A DNA stretch of 64,000 nucleotides from Zhihengliuella alba (lineage in GTDB: Bacteria > Actinomycetota > Actinomycetes > Actinomycetales > Micrococcaceae), in assembly GCF_039538765.1 (NCBI RefSeq), contig NZ_BAABCJ010000002.1:744001-808000 (forward strand), given 5' to 3'. Positions within the stretch are counted from its first letter, which is position 1; every line of letters starts with the position of its first letter. A program made the translations under genes and the position numbers. Below are positions 16,518-25,593 of this stretch, in pieces. The notes below the pieces were generated by a model that was given only the letters and a program-made list of their open reading frames with translations, made no database searches and had not been told where the DNA came from.

Positions 16518-16523
16518 ATCCTA
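16518..16523 (-). promoter_or_regulatory. Leaderless -10 element of the pobR-like gene
   Basis: TAGGAT on the minus strand is 5 nt before the ATG at 16512. Confidence 0.35.
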
Positions 16524-16565
16524 ACGGCGGCCGACGCCCACGGAGCTCGGCCTCGTGGCTCGGCC

Positions 16566-17267
16566 TCAGAGCTCGGCGACGTGGACGCGCTGCCCGTCCG
16601 CTCCGAACAGGGCGACGAGCTCCACGGCCTCGGGTCCGGCGGCGTCGAACCAGTGCGGCGTGCGCGTGTCGAACTCCGCGGCCTCGCCCGGCCCCAGCTC
16701 GAACTCGCGCTGGTCCGCGCCGACGCCGAGCACCAGGCGGAGGCGCCCGGAGATGATGTAGAGCCATTCGTGGCCGGGATGACTGCGGGGCTGCGGGCGA
16801 GCGGCCTCCCGCACGGCCGGCAGGATCTGCTTGTAGGCCCGCAGCCCCGGCCCCTCGTCGTTCCCGCCGCCGACTACTCCGTGGCTCAAGGGCAGCACGG
16901 TCCGGCCGTGGCGGCGGACCGGCCGGATGTGCACGCGAGGATCGCCGACGGGCGGCGCTCCCACGAGGTCGTCGAGCGGGATGCGGTAGTGGCGGGCCAG
17001 CGGCAGCAGGAGCTCCAGCGTGGGCTTGCGCTGCCCGGACTCGAGCCGGGAGAGGGTGCTCACCGAGATGCCCGTCCCCGTCGAGACCTGGCTGAGGGTC
17101 AGGTCCCGGGACCGGCGGATCAGCCTGAGCCGGCCGGCCACCCCGTCCAGTGCGGTCCGATCGTGCGACGGCTCCTCACAGCGGCCCGCACGCTCGACGG
17201 CGTCGTCCACAGCTGTGTCTTCCACGAGGGCGCCACCCTCGGCGGCCTCGGTCGCCTCGTTGTCCAT
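16566..17267 (-). CDS. XRE-family regulator with C-terminal cupin
   Basis: The 233-residue protein has an N-terminal tail, a helix-turn-helix (about 48-105: LRLIRRSRDLTLSQVSTGTG then SVSTLSRLESGQRKPTLELL) and a cupin barrel (about 150-230, HPGHEWLYIISGRLRLVLG). Such regulators sense small molecules through the cupin. It is divergent from a thioredoxin-reductase-like gene, with several short palindromes between (17278-17310), so it probably controls that gene and itself. Its end is 53 nt before pobR, in the same direction. Confidence 0.85.
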   Translation of the reverse strand: MDNEATEAAEGGALVEDTAVDDAVERAGRCEEPSHDRTALDGVAGRLRLIRRSRDLTLSQVSTGTGISVSTLSRLESGQRKPTLELLLPLARHYRIPLDDLVGAPPVGDPRVHIRPVRRHGRTVLPLSHGVVGGGNDEGPGLRAYKQILPAVREAARPQPRSHPGHEWLYIISGRLRLVLGVGADQREFELGPGEAAEFDTRTPHWFDAAGPEAVELVALFGADGQRVHVAEL

Positions 17268-17277
17268 GCCCGCCAGT

Positions 17278-17310
17278 TTGCCATAACGGCAATGGCACTT
17301 GCCAGTGCAT
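17278..17310. promoter_or_regulatory. Cluster of palindromes between divergent regulator and flavoprotein genes
   Basis: TTGCC-N5-GGCAA (17278-17292), TGGCA-N2-TGCCA (17293-17304) and GCACT-N4-AGTGC (within 17295-17308) overlap. All lie in the promoter region of the divergent pair. Operator function for the XRE-cupin protein is inferred. Confidence 0.5.
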
Positions 17311-17359
17311 CGGACAGGGAGGAGACTCCTATTGAGAACGTTTCTCACGAAAGGGGGCC

Positions 17360-18454
17360 GTGAAGGCCATGGACCACAGCACCGCTCATCAAACCACCAC
17401 GAACCGCACCACGACCAACGGGACCACCCTGAACGGGGCCGCACTCCACCCCACCGACGACACGGCGGATCAGGCCGGACCGGTCCTCGACGTCGCCGTG
17501 ATCGGCGGCGGCGTCGCCGGCCTGGCGGCCGCGACGGCACTCGGCCGGTCACTCCGGACCGTTCAGGTGCTCGACGCCGGACAGCCGCGGAACGCGCCGT
17601 CGCCCGCCGCGCACAACGTCTTCGCGAACGACGGCGCAGCCCCGGCCGACCTCCTCGCCGCCGCACGCTCGGACGCCGAGAAGTACGGAGTCCGGATCCG
17701 CTCGGCGGAGGTCACGGCGATCCGCCGGCTCGAGGTCGGCGAGGCGACTCCCGGTGCGACAGGCGGCCGCGCGCGCTTCGCCGTCGCCCTCCGGGACACG
17801 GACGGGACACACGAGGTGCTGGCCCGCCGGATCCTCCTCGCCACCGGGCTGCAGGACCACCTGCCGGGCATCCCGGGGCTGGCCGAGCACTGGGGCACGC
17901 AGGTCCTGCACTGCCCCTACTGCCACGGCTGGGAGGTCCAGGGTCAGCGGATCGGCGTCGTCGGGACGCACCCGATGGTGACCCATCAGGCCCTGATGTT
18001 CGCCCAGCTGAGCAGCCGGGTGACGCTGATCGCGCACGCCGTCGAGCTCGATGCCGGGCAGCGGGCGGAGATGGCGGCGGCCGGCGTCGAGGTCGTCGAG
18101 GCCCGGATCGCCTCGGTCTCGAGCGCCGGCGGAAGGCTGGACGGCGTCGTCCTGGAGGGCGGGGAGCGGCTGGACCTCGACGCCCTGACGGTCCAGTCGA
18201 GGATGGTGGCGCGCTCCGAGCTCTACCGCTCGCTCGGCGGGACGGTCAGCGAGAACCCGATGGGCGAGTTCGTCGAGACGGACCCGCGCGGCGCGACGGC
18301 ACTCGCGGGCGTCTGGGCCGCCGGCAACAGCAGCAACCTGGCGGCCAGTGTGGCGCACGCGGCCGCCGAGGGGGTCACTGCGGGCGCCGGACTGAACCTG
18401 GACCTGATCCAGGAGGACGTCGAGGCTGCCCTGCCCGCGTCCGCCGCCTCCTGA
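17360..18454 (+). CDS. NAD(P)/FAD-dependent oxidoreductase, thioredoxin reductase-like
   Basis: The protein of about 362 residues has an FAD-binding GGGVAGLAAATAL near residue 50, after a Thr/Asn-rich tail. It also has the HCPYCHGWE redox pair and a C-terminal AAGNSSNLAASVAHAAAEG flavin segment. The CxxC places it near TrxB. The low-complexity N-terminus and the missing thioredoxin partner suggest a stand-alone oxidoreductase of unknown substrate. The GTG at 17360 and ATG at 17369 share the ribosome binding site GAAAGGGGG. It is divergent from the XRE-cupin gene. Confidence 0.82.
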   Translation: MKAMDHSTAHQTTTNRTTTNGTTLNGAALHPTDDTADQAGPVLDVAVIGGGVAGLAAATALGRSLRTVQVLDAGQPRNAPSPAAHNVFANDGAAPADLLAAARSDAEKYGVRIRSAEVTAIRRLEVGEATPGATGGRARFAVALRDTDGTHEVLARRILLATGLQDHLPGIPGLAEHWGTQVLHCPYCHGWEVQGQRIGVVGTHPMVTHQALMFAQLSSRVTLIAHAVELDAGQRAEMAAAGVEVVEARIASVSSAGGRLDGVVLEGGERLDLDALTVQSRMVARSELYRSLGGTVSENPMGEFVETDPRGATALAGVWAAGNSSNLAASVAHAAAEGVTAGAGLNLDLIQEDVEAALPASAAS

Positions 18455-18502
18455 GCGGCCCGCCCGCGCCGCCTCGCGTGCGGGACGAGGACCGCCGCCG
18501 GC

Positions 18503-19057
18503 CTACCAGTCGCTGGGCGCCGCTTTCCGGGCACTGGGCAGCCGCGTGGCCTCCAGCCACGGCTCGACCCACTCCGGGGCGCGCAGATGGGCGGGCGGCT
18601 CGACGCCGAAGGCGGCCAGGACCTCCGGCATCGGCACCGCTCCCCCGCGGCTGCGGAACCGGGCGGCGATCATGCCGGAGGCGTAGATCTCGCCGTCGGC
18701 GACGATGCGCTGCTCGAGCAGGATGTGCCGGTCGTCCAAGCCGGCGATCCTGGTCTCCATCGTGAACTTCTGCCCGAGGGTCACGGACTTGCGGAAGCGG
18801 ATGGTCTCAGCCTGGACCACGGGCACCCAACGCCGCTTGACCATGCCATTCCAGACGCCGGCCCGGAGCATCAGGTCGAACCGCCCGAGGTCGAAGAGCG
18901 AGAAGTACATGCCGTTGTTGATGTGGCCGGCGGTGTCGATGTCCGTCAGCAGCGCCCGCATGTCCAGGCGGGCCACGTCGAAGATCCCCACCGGGGACCG
19001 GCGGCGCCAGGTGAGCATGAGCAGCAGGAGTCGGAAGATCATGTGCATGTGACCCAT
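18503..19057 (-). CDS. Hot-dog thioesterase family protein
   Basis: The 184-residue protein has a hydrophobic N-terminus (FRLLLLMLTWRR), then a 4HBT-like hot-dog fold with DIDTAGHINNGMYFSLFDLGR, the catalytic-asparagine/aspartate helix of acyl-CoA thioesterases. The N-terminal hydrophobic stretch suggests a membrane-associated member (THEM6-like). Three in-frame ATGs (19057, 19048, 19042) are possible and none has a strong Shine-Dalgarno. The substrate is unknown. Confidence 0.75.
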   Translation of the reverse strand: MGHMHMIFRLLLLMLTWRRRSPVGIFDVARLDMRALLTDIDTAGHINNGMYFSLFDLGRFDLMLRAGVWNGMVKRRWVPVVQAETIRFRKSVTLGQKFTMETRIAGLDDRHILLEQRIVADGEIYASGMIAARFRSRGGAVPMPEVLAAFGVEPPAHLRAPEWVEPWLEATRLPSARKAAPSDW

Positions 19058-19234
19058 GTTACTCGGCGGTAACAACGATGCCCAGCGAAGCGATGGCCAG
19101 GCAGCAGGCCCGAGCCGTGCGGGGTGGCGGCCCGGGACGGGAGGGCGGGCCCGCCCCAGGGCCGTCACCCACCGCTCACGTCGGCAACACCCGGACTACA
19201 CCGACCGGTCACGTCCGCGGCGCACGCTGGGCTC

Positions 19235-20710
19235 ATGAGCGGAGACACCAGTCGGATCGAAGCCGCGGCCCCGCAGCCGCGCATCACCGTCATCGGCACC
19301 GGCTACCTCGGCGCCACGCATGCCGCCTGCATGGCCGAGCTCGGCTTCGAGGTCCTGGGCCTCGACGTGGACCCGCTGAAGATCGTCGCCCTCTCGCGCG
19401 GCGAGCTCCCGTTCCACGAGCCCGGCCTCCCGGAGCTGCTGGTCAAGCACGTCTCCTCGGGCCGCCTCCGCTTCACCAACTCCTACCGCGAGGCCGCGGA
19501 CTTCGGGGACGTCCACTTCATCGGGGTGGGCACCCCGCAGCGGCCCGGCGAGTCGGCCGCGGACCTGGCCTACGTCGACGCCGCCGTGGCCGAGCTGGTG
19601 CGGAACCTGACCCGGGACGCCCTGATCGTCGGGAAGTCCACCGTCCCCGTCGGCACGGCACGCCGGCTGCGCCGCCTGATCGACGACGAGCTGGAGGGCC
19701 GGCCGGAGCCCGCCGCCCCCCGCGTGGCCCTGGCCTGGAATCCGGAGTTCCTGCGGGAGGGACGGGCGGTGCAGGACACCCTGGCGCCCGACCGCCTGGT
19801 CGTCGGGACGGACGACGGCGACGCCGAGTCCCGCGCCCTGCTGCGGCGTGTCTACGCCGCTCCCCTCGCGACCGGCACACCCCTGATCGAGACCGACTTC
19901 GAAACCGCTGAGCTGGTCAAAGTGGCGGCCAACGCGTTCCTGGCCACCAAGATCTCCTTCATCAACGCCTTCAGCGAGATCACCGAGGTCATCGGCGGCG
20001 ACATCACCACGCTGGCCGACGCGCTCGGGCACGACGCCCGCATCGGCCGGAAGTTCCTCAACGCCGGCGTCGGATTCGGCGGCGGCTGCCTGCCCAAGGA
20101 CATCCGCGCCCTCCAGGCCCGTGCCGACGAGCTGGGGGCCGGCGCCGCCATGCGCTTCCTGACCCAGATGGACGAGATCAACCTCCGCCGCCGGGACCGG
20201 GTCATCCACTTGGCCACGCAGTCCGTCGGCCTGCTCCAGGGGGCCCGCATCGCCGTGCTGGGCGCCGCCTTCAAACCGGAGTCCGACGACGTCCGCGACT
20301 CCCCCGCCCTCGACATCGCCGCGCGCCTCTACAATTCCGGCGCGGACGTGACGGTCTACGATCCCCAGGCCAACCGCAACGCGGCGGCCCGCTTCCCGCG
20401 GCTCGAGTACGCGCGGTCGCTCGAGGAGGCCGTCTCCGGGGCGGACCTGGTGGTCCTGTTGACGGAGTGGGAGGAGTTCCGGCGCCTGCGGCCCCGGGAC
20501 CTCGAGCCACTGGTGCGCGAGCGGCGCTTCATCGACGGGCGCAACGTCCTCCCCGCCGAGGACTGGAAGGCCTCCGGGTGGGAGTTCTCGGCCCTGGGCC
20601 GGCGGGCCGACGTCGTGGGCCTCCACGAGGTTCGGGAGCAGGTCTCCGGCGCCGATCCGCGCTCCCGCCTCGCACCGATTGACTTCTTTCAATCGCTCGC
20701 TGCAGAATAG
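19235..20710 (+). CDS. UDP-glucose 6-dehydrogenase
   Basis: The 491-residue enzyme oxidises UDP-glucose to UDP-glucuronate with NAD+. It has the N-terminal Rossmann motif GTGYLGATHAACMAE, the catalytic cysteine in GFGGGCLPKD, and a C-terminal domain with GAAFKPESDDVRDSPALDIA. ATG 19235 has only a weak upstream signal (CACGCT 6 nt before, possible leaderless start). The following MFS gene is 182 nt downstream. The product probably feeds cell-surface polysaccharide. Confidence 0.92.
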   Translation: MSGDTSRIEAAAPQPRITVIGTGYLGATHAACMAELGFEVLGLDVDPLKIVALSRGELPFHEPGLPELLVKHVSSGRLRFTNSYREAADFGDVHFIGVGTPQRPGESAADLAYVDAAVAELVRNLTRDALIVGKSTVPVGTARRLRRLIDDELEGRPEPAAPRVALAWNPEFLREGRAVQDTLAPDRLVVGTDDGDAESRALLRRVYAAPLATGTPLIETDFETAELVKVAANAFLATKISFINAFSEITEVIGGDITTLADALGHDARIGRKFLNAGVGFGGGCLPKDIRALQARADELGAGAAMRFLTQMDEINLRRRDRVIHLATQSVGLLQGARIAVLGAAFKPESDDVRDSPALDIAARLYNSGADVTVYDPQANRNAAARFPRLEYARSLEEAVSGADLVVLLTEWEEFRRLRPRDLEPLVRERRFIDGRNVLPAEDWKASGWEFSALGRRADVVGLHEVREQVSGADPRSRLAPIDFFQSLAAE

Positions 20711-20892
20711 GCTGTCCACACACCTCGACGGCGTTTCCCCACCTCCACCGGGAGCCCCCGCCGGCGCACGTGCCCCGCACCGCGCCGAGCGGGGATCCCA
20801 CGCCGAGGGGCGGCCGGCGTCCGGCCGGCCCCGGGTGATCGCCCTCCGCCTGTCGACGGTGCCCTCGCCCGACAGCTTCCCCTGGAGACCCG

Positions 20893-22509
20893 TTGACCAC
20901 TCCTCCCGCCGCCCCCGGCCGCTCGCTGCCCCGGGCCCTGCGCCCCTTCGCGCACCGGGACTACACGGTGCTCGTCAGCGCGCTCATCGCCTCCGTCTTC
21001 GCCCACGGCATGTGGGCCGTCGCCATGGTGTACCAGGTGCGCGCACTCGGCGGCGGCCCGGCCGAGCTGTCGGTGGTCGCCACGGCCACGAGCCTCGGGC
21101 TGGTCGCCCTCGTCCTCCTCGGCGGCATCGCCGCGGACCGGCTCTCCTGCCGGCGGATCGTGATCGCCGTGGAAGTCCTCAGCCTCGCCGTGATGGCGAC
21201 GACGGCGCTGCTGGCCCTCACCGGCGCGCTCCAGCTCTGGCACCTCGGCGTGGTCGGATTCCTGGTCGGGGCGGGCGCTGCGTTCTTCTTCCCGGCCTAC
21301 TCGGCACTCCTGCCGCGGATGCTCCCGGCGGACGACTTGCTGGCCGCGAACGGCGTCGAAGGCACCATGCGCCCGGTCCTGCAGACGGCAGCCGGCCCCG
21401 CCGCGGCCGGCATCCTCGTCGCCTCGCTCAGCCCGGCCCACGCCATCCTGGGCATCGCCTGCTGCCACCTGGTCGCCGTCGTCGGACTCAACTTCATCAC
21501 CCGCAACCCGGCCTACGACACCCACGGCGGCGCCCACGACGTGGCCGGAGCGCCGGCGGAGGCCCAGCCGGCGACCTCCGGCGCGGCCCCCTCCACGGGT
21601 GCGATCCCGATCGTCGCGACGTCCCCCAACGTCTACCGCGAGGCCCCGGCCGACCCGGCCGATCCCGACGACGCCGCCCCCGACGGGGACGGGCCACCCG
21701 CCATGGAGGATGCCCCCAGGGCAGGCGCATCGGCCGAGGCCGGGGCATCGGCCCCTGCAGCGTCACCTGACGAAGCACCGTCACCTGACGAGGCAGCATC
21801 GGCCGGGACCGCCGCCGGGCCCGACGCGCCGCACCACACCGCGCCGCACCACACCGCGCCGCACCACACCGGGCATCGCCAGAGCGTGCTCGCCGACCTG
21901 CGCGAGGGTTTCGCATATGCCGTGGAGACGCCCTGGCTGCTGTGGACCCTGATCTTCGCCGTGATCTCCGTGCTCAGCTTCATGGGTCCCATCGAGGTCC
22001 TCCTCCCGTTCGTCGTGAGCGACCGGCTCGGCGGCGACGCGCAGATGTTCGGCTTCGTCCTCGCCTCCTTCGGGCTCGGCTCCGCCCTGGGCTCCATGCT
22101 CACGGCCTCCCTGCCCCTGCCGCGTCGCTACCTCACGGTCATGGTCGGCGTCTGGGCCTTCGGCACCATCCCGCTGGTCGTCGCCGGTTTCGTCACCAGC
22201 TTCTGGGTGCTGGCCGGCGCGATCTTCGTGGTGGGCGTGACCAGCGCCGTCGGCAATGTCATCTGGGGGACGCTGCTGCAGCGTCGGGTCCCGGCGCGAA
22301 TGCTGGGGAGGATCTCCAGCCTGGACTTCTTCGTGTCGCTGGCCCTCATGCCCGTCTCGATGGCAGTCGCCGGCCCGGTGGGAGAGGTGGTGCCCCTGTC
22401 CGTGATCTTCGCGGTCGCCGCCTTCGTCTCGCCGGTCGTCGGAGCGATCGCCTGGTTCGCGGGCCGGATGCACCAGGACGAGCTCACGCACCCGCTGCGC
22501 CGAACCTGA
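20893..22509 (+). CDS. MFS transporter with a long cytoplasmic insert
   Basis: The 538-residue permease has 12 predicted helices of the MFS_3 (EntS-like) family. Helices 1-6 (about 20-205) are followed by a low-complexity hydrophilic insert (about 210-335, rich in Ala, Pro and Asp) before helices 7-12. The insert ends in three APHHT repeats encoded by 15-bp DNA repeats. TTG 20893 follows TGGAGA by 5 nt. The insert is far longer than the usual central loop. Substrate unknown; export is likely. It ends at a bidirectional terminator. Confidence 0.82.
   Translation: MTTPPAAPGRSLPRALRPFAHRDYTVLVSALIASVFAHGMWAVAMVYQVRALGGGPAELSVVATATSLGLVALVLLGGIAADRLSCRRIVIAVEVLSLAVMATTALLALTGALQLWHLGVVGFLVGAGAAFFFPAYSALLPRMLPADDLLAANGVEGTMRPVLQTAAGPAAAGILVASLSPAHAILGIACCHLVAVVGLNFITRNPAYDTHGGAHDVAGAPAEAQPATSGAAPSTGAIPIVATSPNVYREAPADPADPDDAAPDGDGPPAMEDAPRAGASAEAGASAPAASPDEAPSPDEAASAGTAAGPDAPHHTAPHHTAPHHTGHRQSVLADLREGFAYAVETPWLLWTLIFAVISVLSFMGPIEVLLPFVVSDRLGGDAQMFGFVLASFGLGSALGSMLTASLPLPRRYLTVMVGVWAFGTIPLVVAGFVTSFWVLAGAIFVVGVTSAVGNVIWGTLLQRRVPARMLGRISSLDFFVSLALMPVSMAVAGPVGEVVPLSVIFAVAAFVSPVVGAIAWFAGRMHQDELTHPLRRT
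21826..21870 (+). repeat. Three 15-bp tandem repeats in the MFS central loop
   Basis: GCGCCGCACCACACC is present three times without change and encodes APHHT each time. His-His pairs recur at fixed spacing, which could bind metal or simply be slippage. Confidence 0.9.
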
Positions 22510-22548
22510 GACCCGCACGCCGCAGGGTCGGAGTCGGCAGGGACAGAG

Positions 22549-22586
22549 GCAGCGGCCTCGAACCCGAGTGGGTCCGAGGCCGCTGC
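22549..22586. terminator. Bidirectional terminator hairpin
   Basis: GCAGCGGCCTCG (22549-22560) pairs perfectly with CGAGGCCGCTGC (22575-22586), and ACCC/GGGT extend the stem inside the loop. It lies between the converging MFS and GH15 genes. Confidence 0.75.
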
Positions 22587-22610
22587 TCGTCCGGCGCCTG
22601 GGGCCGGACT

Positions 22611-22649
22611 ACTCGACCGGGCTACTCCACCGGGCTACTCCACCGGGCT
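22611..22649. repeat. Three 13-bp tandem repeats spanning the GH15 stop codon
   Basis: ACTCSACCGGGCT units at 22611-22623, 22624-22636 and 22637-22649. Each carries the TAG on the minus strand, so the real stop (22635-22637) is repeated behind itself. Confidence 0.8.
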
Positions 22650-24473
22650 GGTGGCGTTGATGGCGTCGGCGGCGCGGATGAGGGCCAGGTGGGAGAAGGC
22701 CTGGGGGAAGTTGCCCGCCATGCGCTTCTGGTCGGTGTCGTACTCCTCGGCCATCAGGCCCAGCGGATTCGCGTAGCCGATGAGCTTGTCCATGAGCCGT
22801 CGCGCGTCCTCGATCCGGCCGGACCTGGCATACTGCTCCACGAGCCAGAAGCAGCAGGCCAGGAAGGGGTGCTCGCCCGGAGGCAGCCCGTCGAGCCCGG
22901 AATCGGTGCGGTAGCGGAGGATGAGCCCCTCCTCGTCCACGAGCTCGCGCTCCATGAGCGCCACGGTGCCGAGCATCTTCGGGTCGTCGTAGGCGACGAA
23001 GCCCACCTGGGGCAGCACGAGCAGCGAGGCGTCCACCTCGGCCCCGCCGTACGTCTGCGTGAAGGAGTTCAGCTCGGGGTCGTACCCCTCGGCCATGATC
23101 TCCTCGTAGAGCTTGTCGCGCAGCTCCTCCCAGCGCTCGACGTCGCCGTCGAGACCGTGCTCGCGCACGGCGCGGACGCCGCGATCGAAGGCCGCCCACA
23201 TCATCACGCGCGAGTGGGTGAAGTGCTTCTTCTCGCCGCGCATCTCCCAGATGCCGTGGTCGGAGCGCTCGAAATTCCGCTCCACGTAGCCGAGCAGCGC
23301 CTTCTGGAGCGGCCAGGAGAAGTGGTCCTCCAGCCCGCCCATGTTGCGGAGCTTCTCGAGGGCGACCATCACCTCTCCCACGACGTCGCCCTGGTACTGG
23401 TCGACGGCGCCGTTGCCTTCGCGCACCGGCCGGGAGTCCTCGTAGCCGGCCAGATGGTCCAGTTCGCGCTCGGGCAGCCGCCGCTCGCCGGAGAGCCCGT
23501 ACATGATCTGCAGATCGTCCGGGTTGCCCGCGATCGCGCGCAGCAGCCAGTTGCGCCACTGCATGGCCTCCTGCTGGTACGAGTGCGTCATCATCGCCTC
23601 GAGCGTCAGCGCCGCGTCCCGGAGCCAGCAGAAGCGGTAGTCCCAGTTCCGCTCCCCGCCGAACGCCTCCGGCAGGGACGTGGTGGGCGCGGCGACGATG
23701 CCGCCCGTCGCCTCGTGCGTGAGCGCGCGCAGCACCAGGAGCGAGCGCTTGACCATGTCCCCGTACTTGCGGTGCTCCGGGAAGTCGCGGGCCCACTTGC
23801 GCCAGTAGGCCGAGGTCTCCTCGAGCGTCGCGCCGACGTCGATGCGGTCCGGCACCTGGCGGTGGGACGGGAACCAGCTCAGCTCGAAGTCGACCACCTC
23901 GCCGGCCGAGATCAGGAAATCGCCCTCGTGGGCGAGCTCGCTGGCGCGCGGCAGCCGGTCGCCGTGCAGGACCAGACCGTCGGGACCGCCCACCGCGACG
24001 ATGGACTTCCCGCCGCGCCCGGCGACCCCGTGGCGGCGGACCCACGGCACCACGCCGCCGTAGTCGAGGCGGAAGGTGATCTCCTGGTGCATCCGGACGC
24101 TGCCGGCGAGGCCCTCGACGCGGCGGATCAGTGCCGCCCGGCGCGCTCCGATGGGCATGAAGTCGGTGACGAGAGCATGCCCGGCGGGCGTCTGCCAGAG
24201 CGTGCGGAGCACGAAGGTGGAATTGAGGTAGCTGCGCTCGACGACCTGCGGCACGTCCGGGCCGTCGACGTCCTCGACCCCGTGGCGGTTGTCCGGCGCG
24301 CCGGAGGGCGCCAGGAGCCACCGGCCGTTCGAGGGCTCGCCCAGCAGCGCGGTGAACTGGGCCCCGGAGTCGAACCTCGGGAAGCACAACCAATCGACGC
24401 TCCCGTGCTTGGAGACGAGAGCGGCTGTACGCAGGTCGGAGAGCAGTGCGTAGTCCTCAATGGGTGATGCCAT
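22635..24473 (-). CDS. Glycoside hydrolase family 15 protein (trehalase/glucoamylase type)
   Basis: The 612-residue protein has the N-terminal beta domain (SPIEDYALLSDLRTAALVSK, WLCFPRFDSG) and an (alpha/alpha)6 barrel with NWDYRFCWLRDAALTLEAM and a C-terminal GNFPQAFSHLALIRAA. This arrangement is that of actinobacterial GH15 trehalases and glucan glucosidases; which sugar is cut cannot be told from sequence. There is no signal peptide, so it acts in the cytoplasm. ATG 24473 gives the usual MASPIEDY start. Confidence 0.88.
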   Translation of the reverse strand: MASPIEDYALLSDLRTAALVSKHGSVDWLCFPRFDSGAQFTALLGEPSNGRWLLAPSGAPDNRHGVEDVDGPDVPQVVERSYLNSTFVLRTLWQTPAGHALVTDFMPIGARRAALIRRVEGLAGSVRMHQEITFRLDYGGVVPWVRRHGVAGRGGKSIVAVGGPDGLVLHGDRLPRASELAHEGDFLISAGEVVDFELSWFPSHRQVPDRIDVGATLEETSAYWRKWARDFPEHRKYGDMVKRSLLVLRALTHEATGGIVAAPTTSLPEAFGGERNWDYRFCWLRDAALTLEAMMTHSYQQEAMQWRNWLLRAIAGNPDDLQIMYGLSGERRLPERELDHLAGYEDSRPVREGNGAVDQYQGDVVGEVMVALEKLRNMGGLEDHFSWPLQKALLGYVERNFERSDHGIWEMRGEKKHFTHSRVMMWAAFDRGVRAVREHGLDGDVERWEELRDKLYEEIMAEGYDPELNSFTQTYGGAEVDASLLVLPQVGFVAYDDPKMLGTVALMERELVDEEGLILRYRTDSGLDGLPPGEHPFLACCFWLVEQYARSGRIEDARRLMDKLIGYANPLGLMAEEYDTDQKRMAGNFPQAFSHLALIRAADAINATSPVE

Positions 24474-24666
24474 TGCACCAGACAATCGCACGGCGACCAC
24501 CGATGCAAGATCGGCGGATCAGCATTTGATCAAGCCGTAACCGACGCCACGTGCAGCGGTGGCGGCCCCGTGCCATCGCCGCCGTCCGGGCCGAGCGGCC
24601 GGCCGCACCACCCGGCGCCGAAAACGGTCGGTCCAACCGACCGGATGTCTGCTTGTGCCCGACTTC

Positions 24667-24695
24667 TTGACGAAGCCACACAAACAGGCATAAAG
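24667..24695 (+). promoter_or_regulatory. Promoter of the fru-pts cluster
   Basis: TTGACG (24667-24672), 17 nt, then ATAAAG (24690-24695). The 340-nt gap between GH15 and fruR is otherwise without a gene. The AT-rich stretch around 24676-24715 (CACAAACAGG, CATAAAGTCATG) is the likely FruR operator area. Confidence 0.55.
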
Positions 24696-24813
24696 TCATG
24701 CGAATACAGATCGTTGTGACGCCGGTTACTTCGACCTCCTCCCTCGGCACCCGTCGCGGAAGGGGCGCAGGCCACCGGGACGGGACGCAGCGAGAACGAG
24801 GAGGAAGGGCGCC

Positions 24814-25593
24814 ATGTTCGCCGAGGAACGCCACCGCCTGATCGCGGAGCTGATCGAGGAGCACGGGAAAGTCTCCGTCTCCGAGCTCGCCGACCGCTTC
24901 GGCATCACCCGCGAGACCGTGCGCCGCGACCTCGCCCAGCTCGAGACGGCCGACCTGCTCCGCCGCGTCCACGGCGGCGCCGTCGCCCGCACCACGGCCA
25001 GCATCACGGAGCAGAGCCACCTGGCCCGGACGGGCCTCCACTCGGACGCCAAGCAGCGGATCGCGGCGGCCGCCGCCGAGCTGCTGCCCTCCGGTCAGGT
25101 CTCGGCGGTCCTGGACGCCGGGACGACGACGGAGCTCCTCGCCACGCGCCTCGTCGGCATGGCGGAGCGGCACGGCGAGCTGCTGGCCATCACTCACGCC
25201 CTCCCGGTGGCCCAGCGACTCGCGGCGACGCAGACCCTGCAGCTGGAGCTGGTCGGCGGCCGCGTCCGCGGGCTGACCAGCGCGGCGATCGGCCCCCGCG
25301 TCGTGGCGCACTACGCCTCGCTGCGGCCGGACATCGCCTTCGTGGGGACGAACGGCCTCCACGCGTCCTTCGGGCTCAGCACCCCCGACGATCTCGAGGC
25401 GGCGGTCAAGACGGCCATCGTCGACTCCGCGCGCCGCGTGGTGATCCTGGCCGACGCCAGCAAGTTCTCCCAGGAGACCCTGGTCCGGTTCGCGGCCCTC
25501 GACGCCGTCGACACGCTCGTGACCGATGCCCGCCCGGAAGGTGACCTCGCCGAGGCACTGGAGGCGGCCGACGTGGAAGTGATGCTGGCATGA
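24814..25593 (+). CDS. fruR: DeoR-family repressor of fructose genes
   Basis: The 259-residue DeoR protein has a winged helix in residues 1-60 (VSVSELADRFGITRETVRRD, LLRRVHGGA) and a sugar-phosphate isomerase-like sensor domain with DAGTTTELLATRL. It is the first gene of fruR-fruK-fruA-ptsI-ptsH, so it probably senses fructose 1-phosphate and represses the cluster. Its TGA overlaps the fruK ATG by the ATGA arrangement. The start ATG follows GAGGAAGG. Confidence 0.88.
   Translation: MFAEERHRLIAELIEEHGKVSVSELADRFGITRETVRRDLAQLETADLLRRVHGGAVARTTASITEQSHLARTGLHSDAKQRIAAAAAELLPSGQVSAVLDAGTTTELLATRLVGMAERHGELLAITHALPVAQRLAATQTLQLELVGGRVRGLTSAAIGPRVVAHYASLRPDIAFVGTNGLHASFGLSTPDDLEAAVKTAIVDSARRVVILADASKFSQETLVRFAALDAVDTLVTDARPEGDLAEALEAADVEVMLA

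Noticed and set aside
13574..16519. 981-codon open frame through pcaH, pobA and pobR
   Set aside because: Only the first 271 codons read as PcaH; the rest is antisense or shifted to pobA and pobR and lacks protein character. It is open because stops are rare at this GC content.
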